Positions 37,101 through 49,367 of a stretch of DNA of 64,000 nucleotides are shown one piece after another. Position numbers and translations under genes: made by a program. The notes beneath the pieces were generated by a model, which made no database searches, was not told the DNA's origin, and was given only the letters and a program-made list of their open reading frames with translations. Each line of letters starts with the position of its first letter. The first letter of the stretch is position 1. Source of the stretch: Paulownia fortunei (lineage: Eukaryota; Streptophyta; Magnoliopsida; Lamiales; Paulowniaceae); contig CM033116.1 in the NCBI GenBank assembly GCA_019321725.1, positions 13,955,420-14,019,419 of the forward strand. The letters are read 5' to 3'.

Positions 37101-37353
37101 GTTCCCAACATCTATTAAGTTATCTTGCGTCAAAAGTTAAACCCATTTAAAATTGTGCTTAATGATACATCAGATTATTCTCTTAAGTATTTTTTATCAT
37201 GGAGTCGATTGTTGTTGTTACTTAATTTTTAGCAATTACACATTCATGATGTTAATTACAGTATGATAGTAACTTTAAGTGAGCAAGGCAAGGAATGCAT
37301 ATTTTGATCTTGATTAAGCAGACGAAGACTTCCAACACATATAGGGTTGCCTG
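31139..37353. repeat. Tandem array of degenerate ~1.75-1.85 kb units, unknown origin
   Basis: The same ordered set of blocks recurs. GGAGTCGATT-type blocks lie at about 31454, 33210, 35036 and 37200. ATTGCATCAATATGCCCCAT lies at about 31802, 33541 and 35381. AAAATTTGGTACATCA lies at about 32229, 33970 and 35823. Spacing is about 1740-1760, 1830-1855 and, after subtracting the SINE, about 1870 bases. There are three nearly whole units and a partial fourth ending at 37353. Each unit holds shorter sub-repeats, such as 'TGTGCCCCTC' and 'CTTCTTATAGTGCAAGTTA' phrases repeated within the unit. No coding frame persists across copies. The array starts mid-unit at LTR E and is cut by LTR C. Confidence 0.85.
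36261..36572 (-). mobile_element. tRNA-derived SINE with 16-bp target site duplication
   Basis: A 280-base insertion (36277-36556) lies in a unit of the tandem array. It is bounded by CATTTGTCTATTTTTT (36261-36276) and CATTTATCTATTTTTT (36557-36572), a 16-base duplication with one mismatch. On the minus strand it starts GCCCCTGCGGGTATGC. A box-A-like TATGCTGCAGAGATAAGAC follows, then a good box B, GGTTCTAATCC, about 35-45 bases on, as in RNA polymerase III promoters of plant SINEs. It has no coding capacity and ends ATCATAAAG. Its GC content is well above its surroundings. The other units have uninterrupted sequence at the same point, giving an empty-site comparison. The family name is not known to me. 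Confidence 0.8.
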
Positions 37354-38039
37354 TGATATGAACCTCACAAAGAAAAAAAAGACCCAAACTTTCAAAAGGG
37401 TATTTTTCCTAGGATCATCCTAATTCAGATTCACAATTAAGCAAGAACAATAACCTTGACCCATTATCTATTAAGAGATAAGAAACCATAGGTATAAGAA
37501 ATTAGGCTAGATGCCACACTCAAGACAAATGAAAAAGATAATGATTGATAAGTCAAGAATAAACGCCATAAGAAAAATCTTGATAAGTTCCAAAATTAGT
37601 TCTATGAAGAACCAAAGAGAAAACTGTCACAAGGATTATTTCAATCATGAAAATGAATTTTTCATTGTATTACATTGGCTTATAAAGTCAAAATATCCTA
37701 AAAACTTAAAAAGAAATTAAATAGAATCTTAGGAAGTAGAGCCTTACAATCAAGAAAGTAAATATCCTATAATAAAGAAAGAAATGACAATTAATTATCT
37801 TGAAGTTTGTGAAATAAAATGAGCAAAGTTAATCCCTCACAATCGAGAAAATTAATGATAGTTAATTATCTTGAAAATAGGCAAGTAATTTGCCCTTTAT
37901 TGAAGAGTCTTTGTTTCGTAAAAACATGCTACAATTGGCAAAATGGCAAGCTTCCTTATGCTCCTCATGCCTAAATCAATCAACATGCTGAAATAGGAAA
38001 ATTGGAAAGATTTCCTAAGCTCCCACGTGCTCAATTCTC
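37354..38039 (-). mobile_element. Element C, 3' LTR (minus strand)
   Basis: On the minus strand the sequence ends GTGAGGTTCATATCA at 37354, an LTR edge also seen next to a primer site at 56173. It includes the U5-like phrase 'GAACTTATCAAGATTTTTC', shared with the plus-strand C-type end at 62940-63050. In the U3 part two copies of an AAATTGGCAAA...CTTCC..ATGC repeat lie at about 37930-38030. The C-terminal pol/gag frame lies immediately upstream. The exact upper edge is uncertain. The left flank is the tandem array, so C inserted into that array. Confidence 0.7.
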
Positions 38040-38175
38040 TTATTCATCCCAATCAGTTACTTTAATGAAATTGATTAGCCCATGATATTCTTCTGGACCC
38101 ATCTTGAATTGCAATATATTAATATCAACCCGAATCTCTTAAATTAGACCATTAAGTGCTTCATTAAACCTCTTA
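38040..38175 (-). pseudogene. Element C polyprotein C-terminus, cut by B2
   Basis: Minus-strand frame reading FNEALNGLI-stop-EIRVDINILQ, then FKMGPEEYHGLINFIK and a terminal stop at 38040-38042. This is the conserved tail of a group of plant Ty3/gypsy polyproteins, which in complete form starts with an ITRAR segment. Element B2 interrupts it upstream at 38176, after the pentamer TCTTA. The second copy at 57711-57907 continues through this exact point, which marks the insertion site. Confidence 0.75.
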
Positions 38176-41100
38176 TGTAATACTCAAGTCCCACACTACT
38201 CACGTGGCCATTGTGATTCATGCATTACATGCTACTTATATGCTAACTTGCATTAACATTTACATGACACCTTCTATAGCATTCTTAATCTTAGACCTCT
38301 AATGCTATCACATGATGTTAATAGTTGAGATCTTATAACCTAATTAAGGAATTCAATATTTAGATAAGAGAAAGAATAGATTGGTCAATCTATTGGATAT
38401 TCATAGGTCATATGTTATAATTTTAGAAGTAATTAAAGGTGTTACTAGTAAGCTAATATGTTTCGATTCAACTAGATCAAGGTATTTTAAAAGTTTACAT
38501 CTATAAATTAATAATACTTGGGATACTAAACATGATATAATTTGATTTAAGTGTCATATTTCAAGGTCCATATGTGCATATGATTTTAGAAATGAAAACT
38601 AGACAATCTAATTAAGAATCGGATATCAATCGGTTTAAAGATTGAATGAACGATTAAGAGATTAGGGTATAATTTATTATCTGATCGTACAAAAATTAAA
38701 ATACGTTGTAAATAAAGAAATAAATTATGAGAAACACTATATTAGAGCTGTATAAGTTGTGTATAATATCAGATTTAAACCACCATTTGACACCTCATGC
38801 TTTCTTATTAAGCTTTAGCTAGTATCTCAAGCTAACACCTCAAACCCTTCACCCTTAAGCCACCACCAGACCCTCACTTCAGCCATTTTCAGCTTCCAAC
38901 ACATACCTTAAGGTCTCCAAGTGCTCCAAATTGATTCCAAGTTGAAATAAAAGCAAGAAAAGCAAATGATAAGTGATTACCATCAAGTTTAACCTCAAAA
39001 TTGGCATAGGTAACACTTACCTGTAGTTTTGCCTTTGGTTTTCAGACTATTCTGAATGGGTTTATTGTTTATTAAGATTTCAATATCTCTTATAAAATTT
39101 TAAGGAAGTTTTTAATTAGACTTTGGTGCACAAAGAAAGGGTTTTCGATGACAAACACTTAATAGGAAATACTTGTGGCAGAAATTGTAACCTTGTTGTT
39201 TTCTTGCGTTTTAGGCTTCAAAAGTGTATGGTATGTTGAATAAAACCTATAATTATCACCATTTACATGTTCTTATATGATTTAATAGTATTGGAATGAA
39301 TTTTGATTGGTTAGAAATTGAAATAGAGCATGATATTGGAGAAACACTCAAACTTCCAAAGTAGCAAAATCTGTTTTGGTGTGCTGTGAAGGAGATTGAA
39401 TTAGGGGACCTAAATCCATGAGTTTTGGCAATTCTATGGCATGGTTATATTTTTTTATATGTTAAATAAGTGTGGTAAAATGTTTATAGTGAATAAATAC
39501 GCCTAAGGATGTCAAAACTTCTATGAAACTTTATGTCATAACAAGGAAAATAGAAGATGGAAATCTGTTCCATTTTACTTCTTGGCACGTTTCAACATAT
39601 CTATGGTGAAATTGATGTTTAGCATTTAGATAAATGTTATAAGAGTTATAACACATCAATTAGGTGATTTTATCATACATTTAAGATGAGATATAAAGGT
39701 ACTTAGAAGATTGTATTAGGTTTTAGTCCCTAAGTAGTAAAGTTTGATTGTTACATAGTGAAATTGAAATTCAAGGTCCTTGTATAGGATTAAGCATAAT
39801 GAACTTGTTGATTGAGGAAAGTGAGTGATATCTTATATTTTTATAGATTATTCACACCTAAGGTTGGGGAATAACACCTAAGAAACTAAGAAGTAAGATA
39901 CAATCGATTAAAGGTAAGTGAAAATCCATTTGCAACTACATGGACATAATATTTTTTGCCTTATCTATATTAATTATAATCCTTATGTCTTAATGAGTGT
40001 ATTATGATTATTATAAATATCTTATAGGGCATACATTGCTTGGATGATGGGACATGGGATCCGTTGTGTCATTGAATATGCCATTCATCAGCATTTACAC
40101 GTGCATGCATAATATGTGCTCACAGTTGAGGTTTTGCATGCATGACATTATTTTCAGAAAGAAAATGTTTTGCTTGGACACTACTAGTGTACCGAGGCCT
40201 GTGTGGCCTATTTATATAATATTTTGGGGCATTGCGAGTATTACTTCTCGGAGGATCATAGGGGTTGACAAGGGGTGTAACACCCCTTAACTTAATTGTA
40301 GAGTCTTAACAAGCTGATACAGTTAAGTCAAGAAATGTTAACTTTTCATCAATATTAGAGTTATGGTTTTAATAAATGTTCCCATTTTTAGCTATAATAG
40401 AAAGAACTTGAATTATTTTAAACACACCATATACATAAACATAAATAAAAAATGAGTACATTTGTTTACAAAACCATAACAGAACGGCTTATTTAAAAAC
40501 AAAACAAAGTTTTCAAAATAAACTACAAAACAGTTCGAAGCATGGCATATGAACAAATCTCTGTCCTGCCGCTCTAAAGACTCAGTCAACCTCTAAACCT
40601 GTACATTCCCACCCGCATCATATACATCTAATGAGCTAAAGGTACAGTAAGGTGAAACTGATGCAATAACAAATAACATATATGCACAGCTCATAAATAA
40701 TTAAATGTATTATTCTATTTAATTACTTTCTCATAAATCATTCTTTAGGACCTTTGAAGTGTGGTACCTAACTAATAGCGATAGACCGTGGTTTTCGGAA
40801 CCTGTTCATAATGATTGGCCAGTAAGAGAAATAATACGGGGTTTCCATACTTGGTCTTTCAACCTCAGGTATTAGTCGTATTCTATCTCATTCATTGTGG
40901 TTTTTCTATATCGATTTTTCAACCTCAAGTATTTGCCACCATTTATTAGGTTCATCAGTCCCTCCCGCATCCCTTGTCTACCCGACCATCAATCAAGTAC
41001 CATACTTCCTTTTCAAGAAAACTTCATTATATCCTTAATAGTATCATGATTCATAAACTATAAATGCATCAAACATTACATCATTGACAAATAATGACAA

Positions 41101-43444
41101 TCATATTAAAACATGAACAACATTATATGATTCTTGTGATGTAGCAAATGAAAGTTCCAACTTACCTCAAGTCCACTTTCTGCTAAGTGAAAATGTCAAT
41201 CTCTTTGGAAGATAGGATGTGTTAAAGGCCTAACATAATCAAATCATGTACCATTTAATACCATTATTATAAATCATATAGTCTATTCTAGTTAAAATCA
41301 TATACACTTTTCAATCTTTTATAAACATTTCCATATCAATTACATAACCTTAAAAACAATGCATACTCCATATTTTACTACTAATTCAAGGCATTAAACA
41401 TTAGGTCGACCACTAAATAACTAATAATTCAAATATAATTATTAGGGCAGCCCCTAAAACATGCACACAATCCAAATTAACATGATGTAAATTAGATTCT
41501 AACTTAAATTGATTGTACCCTTCAATTAAGCAAACTAATTGCTATTATTTTCAATCATTCAAAGGAACTTCCAAACACAATATAAGCATTACAAGATTAA
41601 TAGAAATAAGTAAATTAAGAATATTTCACAAGACTATCAATTTTGCTAGAAACTAGCTTAACTAGCTTGGTTTTGGCTTCAAGTCTATCCCACTTGAGTT
41701 TTCATTCATATAAAAATAAACTAAAACATGTAACCATCCAAGATACTATAAATTCATCATAAGAAACATTGAAAAAAAATATACCTTGAATAAGTTGGAA
41801 TTAAGCTTCAAAACTAATGGTTTTCAAGTTTAAAAGGGTAGAAACTTGTTCTAGTTTGTGTTCTATGGATTCCTATAGATTGAATTCAATTTTTGTGAGG
41901 GTGTAGAAATTTGGGAGAAAACTTGGAGAATAAGGACTGGTCATTTTTTAGGGGTTTCCACAAGAAAACTTGGTTAAAAATGAATTGTTTGACATTTCAA
42001 AGAAAGATAAGTGGAGGGTGATGATTGGTTGACTCATGCTTGGTGTATTCTCATGCAAAGAGCCACATTTATGGGCTAGGGAGATGACAAAAATTGATGC
42101 TTTGGTGTTATAATCAAGTGCAATACGGTTTAGAATGGTTTCATGCAACCTAGCCAACCAACTAACCAAGTTGCACCATTTTGCATACTTTTAGTTCTTA
42201 GCCAAATGTAACATATTTCAAACAAATATTTAAGTAATTAATCACTTTAGAATGTAACAAGTATGGAGCAATACAAATAATTCATTTTATGGCCATTCAA
42301 CACTTCAATCTTCCTTAATCGAGAAACTGAGCTTTTCACTTCAAAAAGATGCTTAAGGAATATGTTAAATCAAGAAACAAAAGTTTGATCTCATATTTCA
42401 TGTACTAATTCATGTTAAAGCATAACTGGAGCATATAATAACAATTATTCATGTTCAATCATGCTATTTGTATGCCATAATTCGATAATGCACATTGATT
42501 AGATGCATATTCATGCAAGATGCTTATTATTGACTATGTAGGAGAGAATTGGGCATTACAAGGGGTATGCCTCTAGTGGTCACAAGATGGTGGGCCACTT
42601 GTTTGTGCCCTTATTGACTCTGTCGGTAGAAAGACTTCTGGAGATTCATAGAGAAAGATAGGGGGTGGACCTCTGGTGATCCCAGGAGATGGTCCTTAGA
42701 CTGAGTTAATTTGTTTATGGCCATGTGATTATTGATATTGTTCAGAGCTCTATCTGGTGCATAGTAGATGGGCCAAGGGCCCAATGATGGAAAATGATTT
42801 TGAATGAACTGTTTTGGTTCAGGAGCTTGTATTATTTGCATGATTTCATAGACATGCATTGCACATATGTTATATTATCTCTTCAGCATACATGATTTTC
42901 ACTTACTGAGTGTTAGCTCATATAGTTCACACATTGAAGGTGAGTTTAGTGATACTTGATGTTGTGGACTTACTAGGCAAGTCGTTGGGGTTCCTACAGG
43001 TTATGAGGATCAGTGTACATGGATGACGACCTATTAGGTTGTGTTGTGGGCATATTCTAATTTTTAAAATTATTATTATTATATAAATTATTGTTTATAT
43101 GTAAAGGGTTACAAGATGCAAAATGTCCTTACTTCTTCCGAAAGTATTAGCTATTATTTTAATTTTTGAATCTATCGTACTATAACTTTGGGATGTTGTA
43201 TCCTATATAACTCTTAAAATTTTATAGTAAATAAGTCTGAGAATAGCGTGACTTGATGGGTGTCGTGTTTTGTTTTTATATAAATGGTGATTTTTTTACA
43301 TGGTTATATGTGAGAAAACATTCTACTATTTCTCAAAGTGCTACATTTGAGATTAAAAAAATATATATACACATGCACGCACATGCGCTACCTTATCAAA
43401 ATTATTGTTATATCAATATCTATATTTAGTGGTGGGGGTGTTAG
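38176..43444 (+). mobile_element. Element B2, 5' LTR, split by a solo A LTR
   Basis: It starts TGTAATACTCAAGTCCC at 38176 and ends GTGGTGGGGGTGTTAG near 43444, just before a primer site. Removing the inserted A LTR and its duplicated pentamer leaves about 2.98 kb, close to the 3.14-kb solo B LTR. The five bases before it, TCTTA, are the expected left target duplication; the right one is lost in the rearranged 3' end. Confidence 0.9.
40271..42565 (-). mobile_element. Solo LTR of family A with TSD AGGGG
   Basis: A complete A LTR on the minus strand, 40276-42560 (2285 bases), TGTAACACCCC to GGGCATTACA. It is flanked by AGGGG on both sides (40271-40275 and 42561-42565). It splits the B2 5' LTR: joining the flanks across one AGGGG recovers the order seen uninterrupted in the solo B LTR around 5820-5850 (there in reverse complement). 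It sets the A LTR length. Confidence 0.95.
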
Positions 43445-43448
43445 AGAG

Positions 43449-43460
43449 TGGTATCAGTGC
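43449..43460 (+). other. B2 primer-binding site (initiator tRNA-Met)
   Basis: TGGTATCAGTGC lies a few bases after the LTR. It has one change from TGGTATCAGAGC. Confidence 0.75.
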
Positions 43461-43619
43461 CCGATTTGTAGTTCTGTAGACTGTCCATGAAGATCAACTA
43501 ATTAGATTTTAAGAGCTCTAGGTTAATTTTGTTAATTGGCTAGGATTATGATATAACCTTTTGTGTTGATTGATTTATTGAGAATTGTGCATTGTGGATT
43601 ATTAAGACTTTTAAATTTT

Positions 43620-46325
43620 AGGTGATGAAAATTTAGAAATTTTATGGAGACCATAGTAGGAAAATGTTTACTATTTACATAAAATAAAAAAGATTGTCAA
43701 ATTATAATTTTCTATAGTTATTGTAAAAGAGAGTAGTAAGGAATAGTTATTATTGATCTTTGGGTTGCGTTAATTTTTTTTTAAAAATGACCAAGTTTAC
43801 AAAAAATCTATTTTTGTGATCTTAGATCTCTTGATACATGTTGAAAAGAAGTTTTTGGACATGCTATTGACTAACCAATTGATTTTATCCTAAATATAGT
43901 TGTAAGAACAAATCTAATCTTTCTTTTAGTTTATTATATACACCTATTGGAATTCGATGAACCTTAAGTGATATTGTTATAATGTTGGGCAAGGCATTAA
44001 GGTCTAGTGCTTCTCCTAAAAGCTCCACTTCATATTCACCAAGAAGAAAGATGAATCTTGAGGTTATGTATTATTTATTGCAACTGAATTGAATAATAAT
44101 TTGTAACAAGTACAGATTTTTCATCCTAAGGTTTATTTGATAAATTAAGAGGAGTTACTATGATCTTGAAGATTGATTTTAAGTTTGAATTAATCATGAA
44201 TTTCTTATTGTGCCATTGGGTTGATTAATGCCCTAATTATTTTGATATACGTGATGAATAATGTGTTTGATAATTCTATATGGATATATTTTGGGTGATA
44301 TTCATTGATGATATCTTAGTGTACAATGAGGAGAAATATGATTGACCTTCCAATATGATCTTGGAAACTTTAAGAAAGTAGAAAATTATTTGTTCAATTT
44401 AGTAAATGCAATTTTTTGGTTATGTAATATAATATTTATTTTTAGGACTAGTAATTTTCTTAAAAAGGTGTCCTTGTAACTATTCAAAACTTCGAGGTTG
44501 TACTAAAATAGGGAAGACCAATAAATGTAATAGAAATAAGAAAAGTTTTCTGGGTTAGTGATATTACTGGGTATTCAGTCAAAATTTCTTCTTAGTATCC
44601 CTTTTTTTCATCATACATGCAGGTATATGCTAAGTGGGAAGAAATCTCTAATTACTTAAAGAAAATTGATTTGAGCTTTAGTAGTGACTCCAAGTTAAGA
44701 TATAAATTATTTATTGTGTATAGTGGTGTATCTCATTATGTTTTGGTATATGTTTGATACAATATGGAAAAGTTACTCGACACTCTTCGAGTTAATTAGA
44801 ATATTTTTGTAATACTACATATGACATTACAAAAAAGAAGTACTTGAAATGTCTATATACTCAAAAGGAGTTGAACTTGAAGAAAGGATGGATATTATTA
44901 GTAAGTGAATATATTGTGTGATCCATATAACTACAGATGTCATTGGAGTGAAATATCTCAATAGACTAATATTCATACAAACTTTACATCATAAATTATT
45001 ATGGGAATTAAGGGCTGTAAAATGGATAAATTAGAGTAAATATGTTGGTAAGACTGATTTTGATTGATCCAATTTTAATTTCTTAAAATAAGGTCGATGA
45101 AAGGTTAAGATTAAGATGAAAGGCATAAAAGGCACTTAAATAGATTTTGTGATAAGTGATAATAATCTCTTAATAAGAGATAGATATGAAAATAAGGGAT
45201 AAGAAATTGAAAGACTATGTTTTAGGTGACGATCATGTACCTTTTTATTTGTTTTATTTAGTGGTATGAATGATGCTCGTGATCTCAAGAAAATGTACAG
45301 ATATCGGATACTAGACGAGCTATTATGGAATATATTGTTAATATTTGGTTTGCCACTAAAAAAGGGGGAGGAATATATGTGAAAGTGCATATGTAGGAAT
45401 GATTTAGTTCTACCTTTATTTTCAGATAGAAATGGGAAAGCATTCATGAATTTTGTATATGACAATGGAATTGGGTTATTGTTCTGATGTAGATTTAAGG
45501 TCTTTGTCCACTTTCTAGAAGATCTTACATTAAGTATTGGGAACAAAATTATATTTTAGTATTGTGATCATCAATGCATCAATGGGCAATCAAAACAAAC
45601 AAATTAGACTTTACAAGATATGCTTAGAACTTCTGCATTAGATTGTTGATGTCAATTGAGAATTTTTTTCCTTGGGTGGAATTTCTTATAACAAATGTGA
45701 TAAGGCTATTTGGGATAGTTCTCTATGAGGCATTGTATGACAGAAAATATAGGTCATCGTTTTATTGAAATGAACTTGGTGTTCTTTAAGGCTAAATATG
45801 GTTTGGGAAATGATAGAAGTGGTAGAACAAATTGCCAATATATGAAAACTAGTTAGAGATAACCATAGAGTTATGCAGATTAAAGAGAAATATCGTTGCA
45901 ATTTATGAGGTGATCAAGTATTTCTGAAGGTATCTCCAATGAAAGGGATTATGAAGTTTGGAAAGAAAGAAAAGCTCAGTCCTAGATATATCGGTCTATT
46001 TTATATTATTGAGTGAACTGGGGATGCTGCTTACAAACTCGATCTACCGACATCAATTTCTCAGGTGCACAATATGTTTCATGTGTCCATGTTGAGGAAA
46101 TATATTGCAAATCCATCACATATTCTGAAGAATGAACCTATAGAGCTGGAAGCAGACTTGAGTTATGATGAAAGACCTATAAAGATTCTTCTAAAAGAAG
46201 TAAAGCAACTAAGAAATAAAAAGATCCTATTGGTTAAAGTATTACGGGGAGAATAGTCAATAGAAGAAGCTACTTGGGAAAGGGAAGATGATATGAAAAT
46301 TAAGTATCTAGAATTATTTTGTTAA
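43620..46325 (+). pseudogene. B2 internal region: eroded gag-pol
   Basis: Far more decayed than B1. I see no reliable gag. Reverse transcriptase traces include 'FLIVPLG' around 44200 and a surviving active site VIFIDDILVYN near 44305-44337. RNase H is hinted at by 'YTQKELNLKKGW' near 44855. An integrase scrap 'VLYEALYDRKYRSSF' lies near 45715. The C-terminal third is clearer (45900-46325): 'FLKVSPMKGIMKFGKKEK', then 'VHNMFHVSMLRKYIANPSH' and, after a TAG at 46254, the chromodomain end SIEEATWEREDDMKIKYLELF. Total length (2.9 kb between LTRs) is short of the B1 equivalent, so large deletions have occurred. It is related to B1 and to A in the chromodomain region. Confidence 0.82.
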
Positions 46326-46351
46326 GCAAATTTCAAGAACAAAATTTTAAT

Positions 46352-46364
46352 AAGGAGAAGAGGA
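46352..46364 (+). other. B2 polypurine tract
   Basis: AAGGAGAAGAGGA lies immediately before the 3' LTR start (TATAATACCC). Confidence 0.75.
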
Positions 46365-46891
46365 TATAATACCCAAGTCTCACACTACTCACTTGGCCAA
46401 TGTGATTCATGCATTACATGCCACTTATATGCTAATTTGCATTACATGGAATCTTATATACCATTTTTAATTGTTAGACCTCTAATGATATCACATGATG
46501 TTAGTGGTTGAGATCTTATAACTTAATTAAGTAATTCAGTATTTAGATAAGAGAAAGAATAGATTGGTTAATCTATTGGATATTCATAGGTTATATGTTA
46601 TAATTTTAGAAGTAATTAAAGATGTTACTAGTAAGCTAATATATTTCAATTCAACTAGATCAAGGTATTTTAAAAGTATACATCCAAAAATTAATAATAC
46701 TTGGGATATTAAACATGATATAATTTGATTTTGGTGTCATATTTTAGGGTCCATACGTGCATATGATTTTAGAAATGAAAACTAGACAATCTATTTAAGA
46801 ATCGGATGTCAATTGGTTTAAAGATTGAATGAACAGTTAAGAGATTAGGGTAGAATTTATTATCCGATCGTATGGAAATTAAAATAGGTTG
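46365..46891 (+). mobile_element. Element B2, 3' LTR, first part
   Basis: It follows the polypurine tract, starts TATAATACCCAAGTCTC and matches the first ~525 bases of the B2 5' LTR. It is cut by A2, whose left target pentamer is GGTTG (46887-46891). Its continuation is found inverted at 56399-57208. Confidence 0.9.
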
Positions 46892-49164
46892 TGTAATGCC
46901 CATTTATCTCCTACATAACCAATAATAAGCATCTTGCATGAATATGAATCTAATCAATGCGCATTATTGCACGAACATGAATAATTGTTACTGTATGCTC
47001 CAGTTATGCTTTAACTTGTATTGTACATGATATATGAGATCAAACTTTTGTTTCTTGATTTAACATATTCCTTAAGTGCCTTTTTGCAGTAAAAAGCTCG
47101 GTATCCCGGTTAAGGAAGATTGATATGTTGAATGGCCATGAAAAATGAATTACTTGTATTGCTCCATACTTGTTACATTCTAAAGTGATTATTTGCCTAA
47201 ATATTTGCTTGAAATATATTACATTTGGCTAAGAATTAAAAGTATGTAAAATTGTGCAATTTTATTGGTTGGTTGACTAGGTTGTATGAAATCATTCTAA
47301 ACTGCATTGCACTTGATTATAACGCCAAAGTATCAATTTTTTTCATCTCCCTAACCCATAAATGTGGCTCTTTGCATGAGAAGACACCAAACATGAGTCA
47401 ACCAATCATCACATTCCACTTATCTCTCTTTGAAATTTCAAATAAGTCATTTTTAGCCATATTCTCTTGTGGAAGCTCCTAAAAAATGACCAGACTTCTT
47501 CCCCAAAGTTTCTTCCAAATTTATATACTCTCTTACTCACAACAAATTAAATTCAATCCATAGAACACAATCTAGGACAAGTTTTTACCCTTTTAAGCTT
47601 GAAATCATTGATTTTGAAACTTAATTCCAACTTAACCAAGGTATATTCTTTTTCAATGTTTCTTACAATGCATTTGTAGTATCTTGGATGGTTACATGTT
47701 TTAGTACATTTTTGTATGAATGAAAACTCAAGTGGGATAGACTTGAAGCCAAAACCAAGCTAGTTAAGCTAGTTTTTAGCAAAATTAATAGTCTTGTGAA
47801 AATATGTTTAATTTACTTGTTTTTATTAATCATGTAATGTTTATATTATGTTTGGAAGTTACTACAAATGATTGTGAACAATAGCAATTATTTTTCTTAA
47901 TTGAAGGTTAGAATCAATTTAAGTTAGAACTGAGTTTGCGTCAATTTAATTCGAATTGTGTTAATGTTTTGGGGGTTGCCCTAATATTTATGTTTGAATT
48001 ATTAGTGATCTAGTAGATGCCATAAAGTTTTTTGTCTTGAATTAGCAATAAAATATGGAGTATGTATTGTTTTTAAGGTCATGTAATTGATATGCAATTA
48101 TTTACAAAAGATTGGAAAGTTTATATGATTTTAATTAGAATAGATTATGTGATTTATTAAAAAGATATTCAAATGTACATGATTTGATTATGTTAGGCCT
48201 TTAACACATCCTATCTTCCAAGGAGATTGACCTTTTTACTTTGTATAAAGTAGACTTTCGGTAAGTTGAAACTTTCATTTGCTGTATCACAAGAATCATT
48301 TAATGTTGTTCATGTTTTAATGTGATTGTCATCATTTGTCAAATGATGTAATGTTTGATGCATTTATGGTTCATGAAGCGTGATACTATTAAGAATATAA
48401 TGAGGTTTTTAAAAAGGAAGTATGGTACTTGATTGATGGTCAGGTAGACAAGGGATGCGGGAGGGACCGACAGACCGAAAAAATGGTGGCAAATACTTGA
48501 GGTTGAAAAACTAATATAGGAAAGCGACAATGAATGAGATAGAATACGAGTAATACCTGAGGTTGAAAGATCAAGTGTGGAAACCCCGTATTATTTCTCT
48601 TATTGGCCAATCATTATGAACAGATTTTGAAAACTACGGTCTATCGCTATTAGTTAGGCACCACACTTCAAGGACCCTAAAGAATGATTTGTGAATAAAA
48701 GTTATTAAATTGAATAATATATTTAATCATTTATGTGATTTGCATGCACGTTATTTGTTATTGCATCAGTTTCACCTTACTAAGCCTTTAGCTCATTAGA
48801 TTCATGTGATGCTGCTGGGAATGTACAGGTTTAGAGGTTGACTGAGTCTCTAGAGTGGCTGGATAGAGATTTGTTCATATGCCATGCTTCGAGCTGTTTT
48901 GTAGCCTATTTTGAAAACTCTGTTTTGTTTTTAAATAAGCCGCGCTATTATAATTTTGTAAATAGATGTATTCAGCTTTGATTTATGTATATAGTGTGTT
49001 TAAAATAAAATGAAACAATAAATAAATTCAAGTTCTTTTCTCTTATAGCCAAAATGGGAAACTTTTATTAAAACCATAACTCTAGTATTGATGAAAAGTT
49101 AATATTTTTTAACTTAACTATATTAGCTTGTTTAGGTTCTATAGTTAGGTTAAGGGGTGTTATA
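46892..49164 (+). mobile_element. Element A2, 5' LTR
   Basis: LTR of 2273 bases, TGTAATGCCCATTTATC to GGGGTGTTATA. It is similar to the A2 3' LTR. By eye the first ~390 bases differ at somewhat under one base in ten, so the insertion is not recent. Confidence 0.93.
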
Positions 49165-49169
49165 GTTTG

Positions 49170-49181
49170 TGGTATCAGAGC
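49170..49181 (+). other. A2 primer-binding site (initiator tRNA-Met)
   Basis: TGGTATCAGAGC, the exact canonical plant sequence, lies five bases after the LTR. Confidence 0.88.
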
Positions 49182-49367
49182 GGAGGTTTAGTCGTTTCTG
49201 AAGACAAAAGAAAGTACATGAATACTTCTTGGCTGGGAAACTCAATCAATTATTTGTTTATTTACTTTTATGTTTACTTGATTAGATTTTATTTTATGTT
49301 ATTGTCATGATTATGCCTTTATTATTGGCTAATGAATGGAATGAGATTGGGCAATGCATATCAGGTC

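Noticed and set aside
31139..37353. CRISPR array or bacterial origin
   Set aside because: The repeats are kilobase-scale and degenerate, not short identical repeats with unique spacers, and the setting is a plant nuclear genome.
45136..45546. 136-residue open frame on the minus strand in B2
   Set aside because: It lies in the decayed B2 interior, opposite to the element's coding direction, with no domain. AT-rich pseudogene DNA yields such frames by chance.
49170..49181. TGGTATCAGAGC as part of a tRNA gene
   Set aside because: It is the complement of a tRNA 3' end only, just after an LTR, with no cloverleaf around it. It is a primer-binding site.
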